A stretch of 64,000 nucleotides of DNA from Streptomyces tagetis. Lineage in GTDB: Bacteria > Actinomycetota > Actinomycetes > Streptomycetales > Streptomycetaceae. The notes beneath the pieces were generated by a model. The model made no database searches, was not told the DNA's origin, and was given only the letters and a program-made list of their open reading frames with translations. Below are positions 40,160-49,771 of the stretch, piece by piece. The stretch lies in the NCBI RefSeq assembly GCF_018069565.1, contig NZ_JAGPNL010000001.1:1054001-1118000 (forward strand), read 5' to 3'. A program made the position numbers and the translations under genes. How positions within the stretch are numbered: the first letter of the stretch is position 1; every line of letters starts with the position of its first letter.

Positions 40160-41058
40160 CGGCGGCCAGGACGGCACGGGCCGTCGATCCGGAGCGTGGC
40201 ACCCTCGACAAGGCCGCGGGAGAGAACTTCCCCGTGGCCCCCTTCTTCCTGCCCCGCGCCTGGCGCACCGACCTGATGGCCGTCTACGGCTTCGCCCGTC
40301 TCGTCGACGACATCGGCGACGGCGACCTCGCCCCCGGCGGCGCCGACGCCCGCCTCCTCGGCGTCGCCCCCGACCGCGCCGAGGACCGCCTCGCCCTGCT
40401 CGACGCCTTCGAGGCCGACCTGCGCCGGGTCTTCGACGCCACCCCGCACCACCCCCTGCTGCGCCGCCTCCAGCCCACCGTGCGCCGCCACGCGCTCACC
40501 CCCGGGCCCTTCCTCGGCCTGATCGCCGCCAACCGCCAGGACCAGCTCGTCAAGCGGTACGAGACCTACGACGACCTGCTCGCCTACTGCGAGCTGTCCG
40601 CCAACCCGGTCGGCCGCCTCGTCCTCGCCGTCACCGGCACCTCGACGCCCGAACGAGTCCGCCGCTCCGACGCCGTGTGCACCGCGCTCCAGATCGTCGA
40701 GCACCTCCAGGACGTCGCCGAGGACCTGGGGCGCGACCGCGTCTACCTTCCCGCAGAGGACATGAAGCGCTTCCACGTCCAGGAGGACGACCTCGCCGCA
40801 CCCACCGCCAACGCCTCGGTCCGCGCCCTGATCGCCTTCGAGGCACAGCGCGCGAGCGACCTGCTGGACGAGGGCACCGCCCTGGTGGCCGGCGTCCGGG
40901 GCCGGCTGCGCCTGCTGCTCGCCGGCTTCGTGGCCGGCGGACGCGCGGCCGTCCGGGCGATCACCGCCGCCGACCACGACGTGCTTCCCGGCCCGCCCAA
41001 GCCCGGCAAGGTCCAGTTGCTGCGCGAGGCGGGCGTGATCCTGCGAGGAGAGGGGTGA
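40156..41058 (+). CDS. hpnC: HpnC, presqualene diphosphate hydrolase/hydroxysqualene synthase
   Basis: 300 residues from ATG 40156; GTG 40123 in the same frame is an alternative. It belongs to the squalene/phytoene synthase fold with both aspartate-rich motifs: GFARLVDDIGDGD and EHLQDVAEDLGRDRVYLP. In the HpnCDE route, HpnC converts presqualene diphosphate to hydroxysqualene. First enzyme gene of the hopanoid operon; hpnD begins in an overlapping GTGA. The start lacks its own ribosome-binding site, suggesting coupling to the preceding small ORF. Confidence 0.95.
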   Translation: MTAARTARAVDPERGTLDKAAGENFPVAPFFLPRAWRTDLMAVYGFARLVDDIGDGDLAPGGADARLLGVAPDRAEDRLALLDAFEADLRRVFDATPHHPLLRRLQPTVRRHALTPGPFLGLIAANRQDQLVKRYETYDDLLAYCELSANPVGRLVLAVTGTSTPERVRRSDAVCTALQIVEHLQDVAEDLGRDRVYLPAEDMKRFHVQEDDLAAPTANASVRALIAFEAQRASDLLDEGTALVAGVRGRLRLLLAGFVAGGRAAVRAITAADHDVLPGPPKPGKVQLLREAGVILRGEG

Positions 41059-42008
41059 TCCGGACCGTGGAGTCGTCAGCACCCGCCACCGCGCCGGTAC
41101 TCGCCGCCTACAGCTACTGCGAGACCGTCACCGGCCAGCAGGCCAGGAACTTCGCCTACGGCATCAGACTGCTGCCGACGCCGAAGCGCCGGGCCATGTC
41201 GGCCCTGTACGCGCTCTCGCGGCGGGTCGACGACATCGGCGACGGCACCCTCGCCGACGATGTCAAGGTCGCCCGGCTGGAGGACACCCGGACGCTGCTC
41301 GCCCGGGTCCGCGAGGGCCACGTCGAGGAGGACGACACCGACCCGGTGGCCGTCGCCCTCGCCGACGCCGCCCGGCGCTTCCCCATCCCCCTCGGCGGCC
41401 TCGACGAACTCATCGACGGCGTGCAGATGGACGTCCGCGGCGAGACCTACGAGACCTGGGACGACCTCAAGGCGTACTGCCGCTGCGTCGCCGGCGCCAT
41501 CGGCCGCCTCTCCCTCGGCGTGTTCGGCACCGCACCCGGCGCCCCCGGCGCCGAACGCGCCCCCGAGTACGCCGACACGCTGGGCCTCGCCCTCCAGCTC
41601 ACCAACATCCTGCGCGACGTGCGCGAGGACGCCGAGGGCGGACGCACCTACCTGCCCTCCGACGACCTCGCCAAATTCGGCTGCGCGGCCGGTTTCGGCG
41701 GTGGGCCCACACCACCGGACGGCTCCGACTTCGCGGGCCTCGTGCACTACGAAGTGCGTCGGGCCCGCGCTCTTTTCGCCGAGGGCTACCGGCTGCTTCC
41801 CCTGCTCGACCGGCGCAGCGGCGCCTGCGTCGCCGCCATGGCCGGCATCTACCGGCGCCTGCTGGACCGCATCGAGCGCGACCCGTACGCCGTGCTGCGC
41901 GGCCGGGTCTCGCTGCCCGGCCGGGAGAAGGCGTACGTCGCGGTCCGCGGACTGTCCGGACTGGACACCCGCCACGTCGTCCGCCGCACCGTCAGGAGGC
42001 GGCCCTGA
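41055..42008 (+). CDS. hpnD: HpnD, presqualene diphosphate synthase
   Basis: 317 residues from GTG 41055. Squalene/phytoene synthase family: SRRVDDIGDGTLADD (first Asp-rich motif), LTNILRDVREDAEGGRTYLP (second), and YCRCVAGAIGRLSLGVFG. HpnD condenses two farnesyl diphosphates into presqualene diphosphate. It overlaps hpnC upstream and the 45-residue ORF downstream (TGATG), so the genes form a tightly coupled run. Confidence 0.96.
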   Translation: MIRTVESSAPATAPVLAAYSYCETVTGQQARNFAYGIRLLPTPKRRAMSALYALSRRVDDIGDGTLADDVKVARLEDTRTLLARVREGHVEEDDTDPVAVALADAARRFPIPLGGLDELIDGVQMDVRGETYETWDDLKAYCRCVAGAIGRLSLGVFGTAPGAPGAERAPEYADTLGLALQLTNILRDVREDAEGGRTYLPSDDLAKFGCAAGFGGGPTPPDGSDFAGLVHYEVRRARALFAEGYRLLPLLDRRSGACVAAMAGIYRRLLDRIERDPYAVLRGRVSLPGREKAYVAVRGLSGLDTRHVVRRTVRRRP

Positions 42009-42145
42009 TGCCGACCGCGCCCCGCGCCACCACCCGGGTGCCACGGCGGGCAACCCCCGGGTGGCGGACCGCGTCCCAGACTGAGACGGTCGTCCGTACT
42101 CCGTTCAAGCACCACGGCCACGGCGCACGGGAGGGTGCACGATGA
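42008..42145 (+). CDS. Small ORF (45 residues) between hpnD and hpnE
   Basis: ATG 42008 overlaps the hpnD stop (TGATG) and its TGA at 42145 overlaps the hpnE start (ATGA). It reads MPTAPRATTRVPRR, then a middle part WRTASQTETVVRTPFKHH and ends GHGAREGAR: basic, His- and Arg-rich, with no membrane segment. I recall small unnamed proteins (a DUF6380-type family) at this place in other Streptomyces hopanoid clusters, but have not verified it. The precise fit between two overlapping junctions argues that it is translated. Function unknown; coupling of hpnE translation or a regulatory peptide are possible. Confidence 0.6.
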   Translation: MPTAPRATTRVPRRATPGWRTASQTETVVRTPFKHHGHGAREGAR

Positions 42146-43578
42146 CCCACGGCAACGGCACGCAGGACGACGGCCCGCGCACGGACGCCGCCGGCGTCCG
42201 CCCCGGCCGGCACGCCGTCGTGGTCGGCGGCGGGCTCGCCGGCGTCACCGCCGCGCTCGCGCTCGCCGACGCCGGGGTACGCGTCACCCTGCTGGAGAGC
42301 CGCCCCCGCCTGGGCGGACTCGCCTGCTCCTTCCAGCGCGGCGACCTCACCGTCGACAACGGCCAGCACGTCTACCTGCGCTGCTGCACCGCCTACCGCT
42401 GGTTCCTCGACCGGATCGGCGGCGCCCACCTCGCCCCCGTGCAGGACCGGCTCGACGTGCCCGTCGTCGACCTGGACCGCCCCGAGGGACGGCGGCTCGG
42501 CCGGCTGCGGCGCGACGCCCTGCCCGTCCCGCTCCACCTGGGCCGCAGCCTCGCCGCCTACCCGCACCTCTCGCTCGCCGAGCGCGCCTCCGTCGGCCGG
42601 GCGGCGCTCGCCCTCAAGCGGCTCGACCTCGGCGATCCGGCCCTGGACACCCAGGACTTCGCCACCTGGTTGACCGCGCACGGTCAGTCCGCGCGCACCG
42701 TCGAGGCCCTCTGGGACCTGGTCGGCGTCGCCACCCTCAACGCCGTCGCGGCCGACGCCTCCCTGGCGCTCGCCGCGATGGTCTTCAAGACCGGGCTGCT
42801 CTCCGACCCCGGCGCCGCCGACATCGGCTGGGCCCGCGTCCCGCTGGGCGAACTCCACGACCGGCTCGCCCGCCAGGCGCTCACCGCGGCCGGCGTCCGC
42901 ACCGAGGTCCGGGCCCGCGTCGGCTCCGTCCGCGCCGAACCCGGCGGCGGCTGGAGCGTCCACGTCCCCGGCGAGACCCTGGCCGCGGACGCCGTCGTCC
43001 TCGCCGTACCCCAGCGCGAGGCACACGCGCTGCTGCCCGACGGCGCCCTCGACCGGCCCGGACGGCTGCTGGAGATCGGCACCGCCCCCATCCTCAACGT
43101 CCACGTGATCTACGACCGGACCGTGCTCAACGCCCCCTTCCTCACCGCCCTCGGCACCCCGTTGCAGTGGGTGTTCGACCGCACCGAGGCCGCCGGGGTC
43201 AAGGAGGGCCAGTACCTCGCCGTGTCGCAGTCGACGGCGCAGGACGAGATCGACACGCCCGTGGCCACCCTGCGCGAGCGCTACCTGCCCGAGCTGGAGC
43301 GGCTGCTGCCCCGCGCCCGGGGCGCCGGGGTGAAGGACTTCTTCGTGACCAGGGAGCGCACGGCGACCTTCGTCCCGGCCCCCGGCGTCGGACGGCTCAG
43401 GCCCGGCGCCCGTACCAAGGCACCCGGCCTGTACCTGGCCGGAGCGTGGACCGCCACCGGGTGGCCCGCGACCATGGAGAGTGCGGTCCGCAGTGGCGTC
43501 GGCGCGGCGGGAGCCGCCCTCGACGCCCTCGGCCGGTCCCGCGGTCTCCTCCCCGACTTCTTCGAGGAGGCCGCATGA
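42142..43578 (+). CDS. hpnE: HpnE, hydroxysqualene dehydroxylase (FAD)
   Basis: 478 residues from ATG 42142 with GGGAGGG upstream. FAD-dependent amine-oxidase-like fold: AVVVGGGLAGVTAALALADAGVRVTLLESRPRLGG, DNGQHVYLRCC, and a C-terminal FAD motif (GLYLAGAWTATGWPATMESAV). HpnE removes the hydroxyl of hydroxysqualene reductively to give squalene. The C-terminal amphipathic end fits membrane association. It is coupled to the genes on both sides. Confidence 0.95.
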   Translation: MTHGNGTQDDGPRTDAAGVRPGRHAVVVGGGLAGVTAALALADAGVRVTLLESRPRLGGLACSFQRGDLTVDNGQHVYLRCCTAYRWFLDRIGGAHLAPVQDRLDVPVVDLDRPEGRRLGRLRRDALPVPLHLGRSLAAYPHLSLAERASVGRAALALKRLDLGDPALDTQDFATWLTAHGQSARTVEALWDLVGVATLNAVAADASLALAAMVFKTGLLSDPGAADIGWARVPLGELHDRLARQALTAAGVRTEVRARVGSVRAEPGGGWSVHVPGETLAADAVVLAVPQREAHALLPDGALDRPGRLLEIGTAPILNVHVIYDRTVLNAPFLTALGTPLQWVFDRTEAAGVKEGQYLAVSQSTAQDEIDTPVATLRERYLPELERLLPRARGAGVKDFFVTRERTATFVPAPGVGRLRPGARTKAPGLYLAGAWTATGWPATMESAVRSGVGAAGAALDALGRSRGLLPDFFEEAA

Positions 43579-44702
43579 GGACCGACCCGCGGGGGAGCGC
43601 CCGCACTCCCGGTACCGCAACTGGAGGAGAGACTGTGCCCACTGTGCCCCCGGCCTCGAAGGCTGCCGACGCGGTGGACGTGACCGCGCTCCTGGAGCGC
43701 GGCCGGACCCTGGCCACGCCGGTCCTGCGGGCGGCCGTCGACCGACTGGCTCCTCCCATGGACACCGTCGCCGCCTACCACTTCGGCTGGATCGACGCCC
43801 AGGGCAACCCCGCCGACGGCGACGGCGGCAAGGCCGTCCGCCCCGCGCTCGCCGTGCTCTCCGCCGAGGTCACCGGAGCCGCCCCCGAGGTCGGCGTCCC
43901 CGGCGCGGTCGCCGTCGAACTGGTGCACAACTTCTCCCTGCTCCACGACGACCTGATGGACGGCGACGAACAGCGCCGGCACCGCGACACCGTCTGGAAG
44001 GTGCACGGCCCGGCCCAGGCGATCCTCGTCGGCGACGCCCTCTTCGCCCTCGCCAACGAGGTCCTGCTCGAACTCGGCACCGTCGAGGCCGGCCGCGCCA
44101 CCCGCCGCCTCACCGCCGCCACCCGCGCCCTGATCGACGGTCAGGCGCAGGACATCTCCTACGAGCACCGCGACCGGGTCAGCGTCGCCGAGTGCCTGGA
44201 GATGGAGGGCAACAAGACCGGCGCCCTGATCGCCTCCGCCAGCTCCATCGGCGCGGTGCTGGGCGGCGCCGACGAGCGCACGGCCGACACGCTGGAGACG
44301 TACGGCCACCACCTCGGCCTGGCCTTCCAGGCCGTCGACGACCTCCTCGGCATCTGGGGCGACCCGGAGTCCACCGGCAAGCAGACCTGGAGCGACCTGC
44401 GCCAGCGCAAGAAGTCCCTCCCGGTCGTCGCGGCGCTCGCGGCGGGCGGACCCGCCTCCGAGCGGCTCGGCGAGATCCTCGCCGCCGACGCCAAGAGCAG
44501 CGACTTCGAGAACTTCTCCGAGGAGGAGTTCGCGGCCCGCGCCGCCCTCATCGAGGAGGCGGGAGGCCGCGAGTGGACCGCCGAGGAGGCACGCCGGCAG
44601 CACACCATCGCCATCGAAGCCCTCGACACCGTGGACATGCCCGACCGGGTGCGGGACCGGTTCGCGGCGCTCGCGGACTTCGTCGTCGTACGAAAGAGAT
44701 GA
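43575..44702 (+). CDS. Polyprenyl (farnesyl-type) diphosphate synthase
   Basis: 375 residues from ATG 43575, which overlaps the hpnE stop (ATGA) and has GAGGAGG upstream. A GTG at 43635 with its own strong GGAGGAGA would give 355 residues, and the conserved domain starts after it; either may be used. Trans-prenyltransferase motifs: first Asp-rich LLHDDLMDGDEQRRH, second VDDLLGIWGDPESTGKQ, and GDGGKAVRP. The bulk of residues before the first motif fits a C15 product. In context it makes the farnesyl diphosphate used by HpnD. Confidence 0.93.
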   Translation: MRTDPRGSARTPGTATGGETVPTVPPASKAADAVDVTALLERGRTLATPVLRAAVDRLAPPMDTVAAYHFGWIDAQGNPADGDGGKAVRPALAVLSAEVTGAAPEVGVPGAVAVELVHNFSLLHDDLMDGDEQRRHRDTVWKVHGPAQAILVGDALFALANEVLLELGTVEAGRATRRLTAATRALIDGQAQDISYEHRDRVSVAECLEMEGNKTGALIASASSIGAVLGGADERTADTLETYGHHLGLAFQAVDDLLGIWGDPESTGKQTWSDLRQRKKSLPVVAALAAGGPASERLGEILAADAKSSDFENFSEEEFAARAALIEEAGGREWTAEEARRQHTIAIEALDTVDMPDRVRDRFAALADFVVVRKR

Positions 44703-44827
44703 TCATTATCGGCCGAATAGCCCTCGCTTAGTCGCCGGCCGGTGCCTCCCCAGGGACGGCACCGGCCGACGGCGGACCCGTACAGCAGACGCACTGCACC
44801 GCTTGCACACTGCACGAAGGGGAAGCC

Positions 44828-46915
44828 ATGACAGCGACGACCGACGGAAGCACCGGGGCCGCTCCGCCGCCCCCCGCAACCGCGGCCAGCGAAGACGCCC
44901 TCACCATCCCCGCCGCGGCGGCCGGGGTACCAGAAGCCGCCGTCCGCGCCACCCGGCGTGCCACCGACTTCCTGCTCTCCCGGCAGGACGCCGAGGGCTG
45001 GTGGAAGGGCGACCTGGAGACCAACGTCACCATGGACGCCGAGGACCTGCTCCTGCGCCGGTTCCTCGGCATCTCGGACGAGGAGACCACGCGGGCCGCC
45101 GCCCTGTTCATCCGCGGCGAGCAGCGCCCGGACGGCACCTGGGCCACCTTCCACGGCGGCCCCGGCGAACTCTCCACCACCATCGAGGCGTACGTCGCCC
45201 TCCGCCTGGCCGGGGACGCGGTCGAGGCACCGCACATGGCCAGGGCCGCCGCCTGGGTCCGCGCCCAGGGCGGCATCGCCGCCTCCCGGGTCTTCACCCG
45301 GATCTGGCTGGCCCTGTTCGGCTGGTGGAAATGGGACGACCTGCCCGAACTCCCGCCGGAGCTGATCTACTTCCCGAGCTGGGTGCCGCTGAACATCTAC
45401 GACTTCGGCTGCTGGGCCCGCCAGACCATCGTGCCGCTCACCATCGTCTCGGCGAAGCGCCCGGTCCGCCCGGCGCCCTTCCCGCTCGACGAGCTGCACA
45501 CCGACCCGGAGCAGCCCCAGCCGCCCCGGCCGCTCGCCCCCGCGGCGAGCTGGGACGGCGTCTTCCAGCGGCTCGACAAGGCCCTGCACGCCTACCGCCG
45601 GGTCGCCCCGCGCCCGCTGCGCCGGGCCGCGATCAACACCGCCGCCCGCTGGATCATCGAGCGGCAGGAGAACGACGGCTGCTGGGGCGGCATCCAGCCG
45701 CCCGCCGTCTACTCCGTCATCGCGCTCCACCTGCTCGGCTACGACCTCGAACACCCCGTGATGCGCGCGGGGCTGGAGTCGCTGGACCGCTTCGCCGTCT
45801 GGCGCGCGGACGGCTCCCGGATGATCGAGGCGTGCCAGTCCCCCGTGTGGGACACCTGCCTGGCCACCATCGCCCTGGCCGACGCCGGGGTGCCCAGCGA
45901 CCACCCGCAGCTCGTCAAGGCGGCGGACTGGATGCTCGGCGAGCAGATCGTGCGCCCCGGCGACTGGTCGGTGCGCAGACCCGGACTGCCGCCCGGCGGC
46001 TGGGCCTTCGAGTTCCACAACGACAACTACCCCGACATCGACGACACCGCCGAGGTGGTCCTCGCCCTGCGCCGGGTCGCCCACCACGACCCGGAACGCC
46101 TGGAGCGGGCCATCGGGCGCGGGGTGCGCTGGAACCTCGGCATGCAGTCGAAGAACGGCGCCTGGGGCGCCTTCGACGTCGACAACACCAGCACCCTGCC
46201 CAACCGGCTGCCCTTCTGCGACTTCGGCGAGGTCGTCGACCCGCCGTCCGCGGACGTCACCGGGCACGTCGTCGAGATGCTCGCCGTCGAGGGCCTCGCC
46301 CACGACCCGCGCACCCGGCGCGGCATCCGGTGGCTGCTGGACGAACAGGAGCCGGACGGCTCCTGGTTCGGCCGCTGGGGCGTCAACTACCTCTACGGCA
46401 CCGGCTCCGTCGTCCCCGCGCTGACCGCGGCCGGGCTGCCCGCCTCGCACCCGGCGATCCGGCGCGCGGTGCGCTGGCTGGAGTCCGTGCAGAACGAGGA
46501 CGGCGGCTGGGGCGAGGACCTGCGCTCCTACCGGTACGTCAGGGAGTGGAGCGGGCGGGGCACCTCGACCGCCTCGCAGACGGCCTGGGCCCTGATGGCC
46601 CTGCTGGCGGCGGGGGAGCGGGAGTCCCGCGCGGTCGAGCGGGGCATCGCCTGGCTCGCCGCCACCCAGCGGGAGGACGGCTCCTGGGACGAGCCGCACT
46701 TCACCGGCACCGGCTTCCCCTGGGACTTCTCCATCAACTACCACCTGTACCGGCAGGTGTTCCCGCTCACCGCGCTCGGCCGCTACGTCCACGGCGACCC
46801 GTTCGCCGGGCCGCAGCCGGCCGGTCGGTCCCGTACGGCGCAGCCCACCGGCGACACCCCGCGCCCCGGGCCGGCCCGCACCGGGCAGCCGCTCGTCGAG
46901 GTCAAGGGGGGCTGA
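44828..46915 (+). CDS. shc: Squalene-hopene cyclase
   Basis: 695 residues from ATG 44828, with GAAGGGGA upstream. The catalytic DxDDTA motif is intact (D403-I404-D405-D406), and several QW repeats are visible (such as QDAEGWWKG, QENDGCWGG, QNEDGGWGE and QREDGSWDE). It cyclises squalene to hopene/hopanol at the membrane. A 110-bp gap from the prenyl synthase contains no clear terminator. The first 40 and last 40 residues are low-complexity extensions. Its stop overlaps the hpnG start (TGATG). Confidence 0.97.
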   Translation: MTATTDGSTGAAPPPPATAASEDALTIPAAAAGVPEAAVRATRRATDFLLSRQDAEGWWKGDLETNVTMDAEDLLLRRFLGISDEETTRAAALFIRGEQRPDGTWATFHGGPGELSTTIEAYVALRLAGDAVEAPHMARAAAWVRAQGGIAASRVFTRIWLALFGWWKWDDLPELPPELIYFPSWVPLNIYDFGCWARQTIVPLTIVSAKRPVRPAPFPLDELHTDPEQPQPPRPLAPAASWDGVFQRLDKALHAYRRVAPRPLRRAAINTAARWIIERQENDGCWGGIQPPAVYSVIALHLLGYDLEHPVMRAGLESLDRFAVWRADGSRMIEACQSPVWDTCLATIALADAGVPSDHPQLVKAADWMLGEQIVRPGDWSVRRPGLPPGGWAFEFHNDNYPDIDDTAEVVLALRRVAHHDPERLERAIGRGVRWNLGMQSKNGAWGAFDVDNTSTLPNRLPFCDFGEVVDPPSADVTGHVVEMLAVEGLAHDPRTRRGIRWLLDEQEPDGSWFGRWGVNYLYGTGSVVPALTAAGLPASHPAIRRAVRWLESVQNEDGGWGEDLRSYRYVREWSGRGTSTASQTAWALMALLAAGERESRAVERGIAWLAATQREDGSWDEPHFTGTGFPWDFSINYHLYRQVFPLTALGRYVHGDPFAGPQPAGRSRTAQPTGDTPRPGPARTGQPLVEVKGG

Positions 46916-47556
46916 TGGCCCCCCAGCCCGCCCCGGCGCCGCTGCTGATCGCCTGCGCGCTCGGCATCGAGCACCTCGCCCTGCGCGCCGGCGACCGCGG
47001 CGGCGCCGGCGGGCCCGTCACCGTGCTGCGCACCGGCATGGGACCCCGGGCCGCCGAACGCTCCGTCGCCCGGGTCCTGGCCGACCCGGCCCTGGACGGC
47101 GCCGCCGTGCTCGCCACGGGCTTCTGCGCCGGACTCGCCCCCGGCATGCACCCCGGCGACCTCGTCGTCGCCGAGGAGACCCGGGACCCGCGCGGCACGG
47201 TCGGCTGCGTGGGCACCGAGCGCCTCGTCGCGGAACTGGTGCGGGCGGTGCCCGGCCGCACCGTCCACACCGGCCCGCTCACCGGCTCCGACCACGTGGT
47301 CCGCGGTGTGGAGCGCGCCGACCTCCTCGCCACCGGTGCCATCGCCGTGGACATGGAGTCCGCGGCCACCCTGCTGTGCGCGGTCCGCGCGGGCGCCCGG
47401 CCGGTTGCGGCCGTCCGGGTGGTCGTGGACGCCCCGGAACACGAACTGGTCCGGATCGGCACCCTGCGCGGTGGAATATCGGCGTTCCGAGTCCTTCGAT
47501 CCGTACTCCCCGCTTTCTTCGAATGGCACCGATCCCTGCTGCTCCCCAGGAGGTGA
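46915..47556 (+). CDS. hpnG: HpnG, adenosylhopane nucleosidase (phosphorylase family)
   Basis: 213 residues from ATG 46915. Nucleoside phosphorylase/MTA-SAH nucleosidase fold: ALGIEHLALRAGD, VLRTGMGPRAAERSVA, VLATGFCAGLAPGMHPGDLVVAEE and AVDMESAATLLCAV (the Glu/Asp purine site). HpnG removes adenine from adenosylhopane to give ribosyl (phospho)hopane. Length is typical. It lies between shc and hpnH, as in other bacteria making extended hopanoids. Confidence 0.92.
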   Translation: MAPQPAPAPLLIACALGIEHLALRAGDRGGAGGPVTVLRTGMGPRAAERSVARVLADPALDGAAVLATGFCAGLAPGMHPGDLVVAEETRDPRGTVGCVGTERLVAELVRAVPGRTVHTGPLTGSDHVVRGVERADLLATGAIAVDMESAATLLCAVRAGARPVAAVRVVVDAPEHELVRIGTLRGGISAFRVLRSVLPAFFEWHRSLLLPRR

Positions 47557-47562
47557 GCCCAG

Positions 47563-48585
47563 ATGGCCATGCCGCTGCGCCAGTCCATCAAGGTCGCTAC
47601 GTATCTGGCCGAACAGAAGCTCCGCAGGCGGGACAAGTTTCCGCTCATCGTCGAGCTGGAGCCGCTGTACGCCTGCAACCTGAGCTGCGAGGGATGCGGG
47701 AAGATCCAGCACCCGGCGGGCGTGCTCAAGCAGCGCATGCCGGTCGCCCAGGCCGTCGGCGCGGTCCTGGAGTCCGGGGCGCCGATGGTCTCCATCGCCG
47801 GCGGCGAACCCCTGATGCACCCCCAGATCGACGAGATCGCCCGCCAGCTCGTGGCCAAACGCAAGTACGTGTTCCTCTGCACCAACGCCCTGCTCATGCG
47901 CAAGAAGATGGACAAGTTCACCCCCTCCCCGTACTTCGCCTTCGCGGTGCACATCGACGGGCTGCGCGAGCGGCACGACGAGTCCGTGGCGAAGGAGGGC
48001 GTGTTCGACGAGGCGGTGGCGGCGATCAAGGAGGCCAAGCGGCGCGGCTTCCGGGTCACCACCAACTCGACCTTCTTCAACACCGACACCCCGCAGACCA
48101 TCGTCGAGGTCCTCGACTACCTCAACGACGACCTCCAGGTCGACGAGATGATGATCTCGCCCGCGTACGCCTACGAGAAGGCCCCCGACCAGGAGCACTT
48201 CCTCGGCGTGGAGCAGACCCGCGAGCTGTTCAAGAAGGCGTTCGCCGGCGGCAACCGGCGCCGCTGGCGGCTCAACCACTCCCCGCTCTTCCTGGACTTC
48301 CTGGAGGGCAAGGTCGACTTCCCCTGCACGGCCTGGGCGATCCCCAACTACTCGCTCTTCGGCTGGCAGCGACCCTGCTACCTGATGAGCGACGGCTACG
48401 TGCCGACCTACCGCGAGCTGGTCGAGGAGACCGACTGGGACAAGTACGGCCGCGGCAAGGACCCGCGCTGCGCCAACTGCATGGCGCACTGCGGCTACGA
48501 GCCCACCGCCGTCCTCGCCACCATGGGCTCGCTCAAGGAGTCCCTGCGCGCGCTGCGCGAGACCGTCTCGGGGAACCGGGAGTGA
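47563..48585 (+). CDS. hpnH: HpnH, radical-SAM adenosylhopane synthase
   Basis: 340 residues from ATG 47563, with AGGAGG upstream. Radical SAM cluster motif C38-X3-C42-X2-C45 in [12 protein letters not shown] (typical CX3CX2C), followed by [16 protein letters not shown] and a C-terminal Cys-rich end ([12 protein letters not shown]) that may bind a second site. HpnH adds the 5'-deoxyadenosyl radical to hopene, the first step of side-chain extension. It is the commitment step to bacteriohopanepolyols in this operon. Confidence 0.96.
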   Translation: MAMPLRQSIKVATYLAEQKLRRRDKFPLIVELEPLYACNLSCEGCGKIQHPAGVLKQRMPVAQAVGAVLESGAPMVSIAGGEPLMHPQIDEIARQLVAKRKYVFLCTNALLMRKKMDKFTPSPYFAFAVHIDGLRERHDESVAKEGVFDEAVAAIKEAKRRGFRVTTNSTFFNTDTPQTIVEVLDYLNDDLQVDEMMISPAYAYEKAPDQEHFLGVEQTRELFKKAFAGGNRRRWRLNHSPLFLDFLEGKVDFPCTAWAIPNYSLFGWQRPCYLMSDGYVPTYRELVEETDWDKYGRGKDPRCANCMAHCGYEPTAVLATMGSLKESLRALRETVSGNRE

Positions 48586-48589
48586 CGGT

Positions 48590-49744
48590 ATGACCGCCAC
48601 GGACCTGGGCATCCCCGAGGTGCCGGCCCGGCCGTCCGCCGCGCGGCGAGAGTCGCGGCGGATCGAGGTCGGGCCGGTGCCCGTCGGGGGCGGCGCCCCG
48701 GTGTCGGTGCAGTCGATGACGACGACGCGGACGTCGGACATCGGTGCGACGTTGCAGCAGATCGCGGAGTTGACGGCGTCGGGGTGCCAGATCGTGCGGG
48801 TGGCGTGTCCGACGCAGGACGACGCGGACGCGTTGTCGGTGATCGCGCGGAAGTCGCAGATCCCGGTGATCGCGGACATTCATTTCCAGCCGAAGTACGT
48901 GTTCGCCGCGATCGAGGCGGGGTGCGCGGCGGTGCGGGTGAACCCGGGGAACATCAAGAAGTTCGACGACCAGGTGCGGGAGATCTCCAAGGCGGCCCGG
49001 GACCACGGCACCCCGATCCGGATCGGGGTGAACGCGGGCTCGCTGGACCGGCGGCTGATGCGGAAGTACGGCAAGGCGACGCCGGAGGCGCTGGTGGAGT
49101 CGGCGCTGTGGGAGGCGTCGCTCTTCGAGGAGCACGGTTTCCGGGACATCAAGATCTCGGTGAAGCACAACGACCCGGTCGTGATGGTCGAGGCGTACCG
49201 GCAGCTCGCGGAGCAGTGCGACTACCCGCTCCACCTGGGTGTGACGGAGGCGGGCCCGGCGTTCCAGGGGACGATCAAGTCGGCGGTGGCCTTCGGCGCG
49301 CTGCTCTCGCGGGGGATCGGGGACACGATCCGGGTGTCGCTGTCGGCGCCTCCGGTGGAGGAGATCAAGGTCGGCATCCAGATCCTGGAGTCGCTGAACC
49401 TGCGGCAGCGGGGGCTGGAGATCGTGTCGTGCCCGTCGTGCGGGCGGGCGCAGGTGGACGTGTACAAGCTGGCGGAGGAGGTCACCGCGGGTCTGACCGG
49501 GATGGACGTGCCGCTGCGGGTCGCGGTGATGGGCTGTGTCGTCAACGGTCCGGGCGAGGCCCGCGAGGCCGACCTCGGTGTGGCCTCGGGCAACGGCAAG
49601 GGGCAGATCTTCGTGAAGGGCGAGGTCATCAAGACCGTCCCCGAGTCGAAGATCGTGGAGACGCTGATCGAGGAGGCCATGAAGATCGCCGAACAGATGG
49701 GGCAGGACGGTGTGTCGGGGGAGCCGGCCGTCACCGTGAGCTGA
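48590..49744 (+). CDS. ispG: IspG (GcpE), HMBPP synthase
   Basis: 384 residues from ATG 48590. It reductively opens MEcPP to HMBPP in the MEP pathway using a [4Fe-4S] cluster; ligands are in SCPSCGRAQ and [12 protein letters not shown]. Other blocks: [22 protein letters not shown] [14 protein letters not shown] and VNPGNIK. It supplies precursors inside the hopanoid operon. From about 48700 to 49470 codon third positions are mostly G (GCG, GTG, CGG, TTG for Leu), unlike the C-rich neighbours, while the ends look normal. Streptomyces usually has a second ispG elsewhere, so conversion with that copy is a candidate explanation. Confidence 0.95.
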   Translation: MTATDLGIPEVPARPSAARRESRRIEVGPVPVGGGAPVSVQSMTTTRTSDIGATLQQIAELTASGCQIVRVACPTQDDADALSVIARKSQIPVIADIHFQPKYVFAAIEAGCAAVRVNPGNIKKFDDQVREISKAARDHGTPIRIGVNAGSLDRRLMRKYGKATPEALVESALWEASLFEEHGFRDIKISVKHNDPVVMVEAYRQLAEQCDYPLHLGVTEAGPAFQGTIKSAVAFGALLSRGIGDTIRVSLSAPPVEEIKVGIQILESLNLRQRGLEIVSCPSCGRAQVDVYKLAEEVTAGLTGMDVPLRVAVMGCVVNGPGEAREADLGVASGNGKGQIFVKGEVIKTVPESKIVETLIEEAMKIAEQMGQDGVSGEPAVTVS

Positions 49745-49771
49745 ACACCGCGGACCGAAGGGGGCCCGAGC

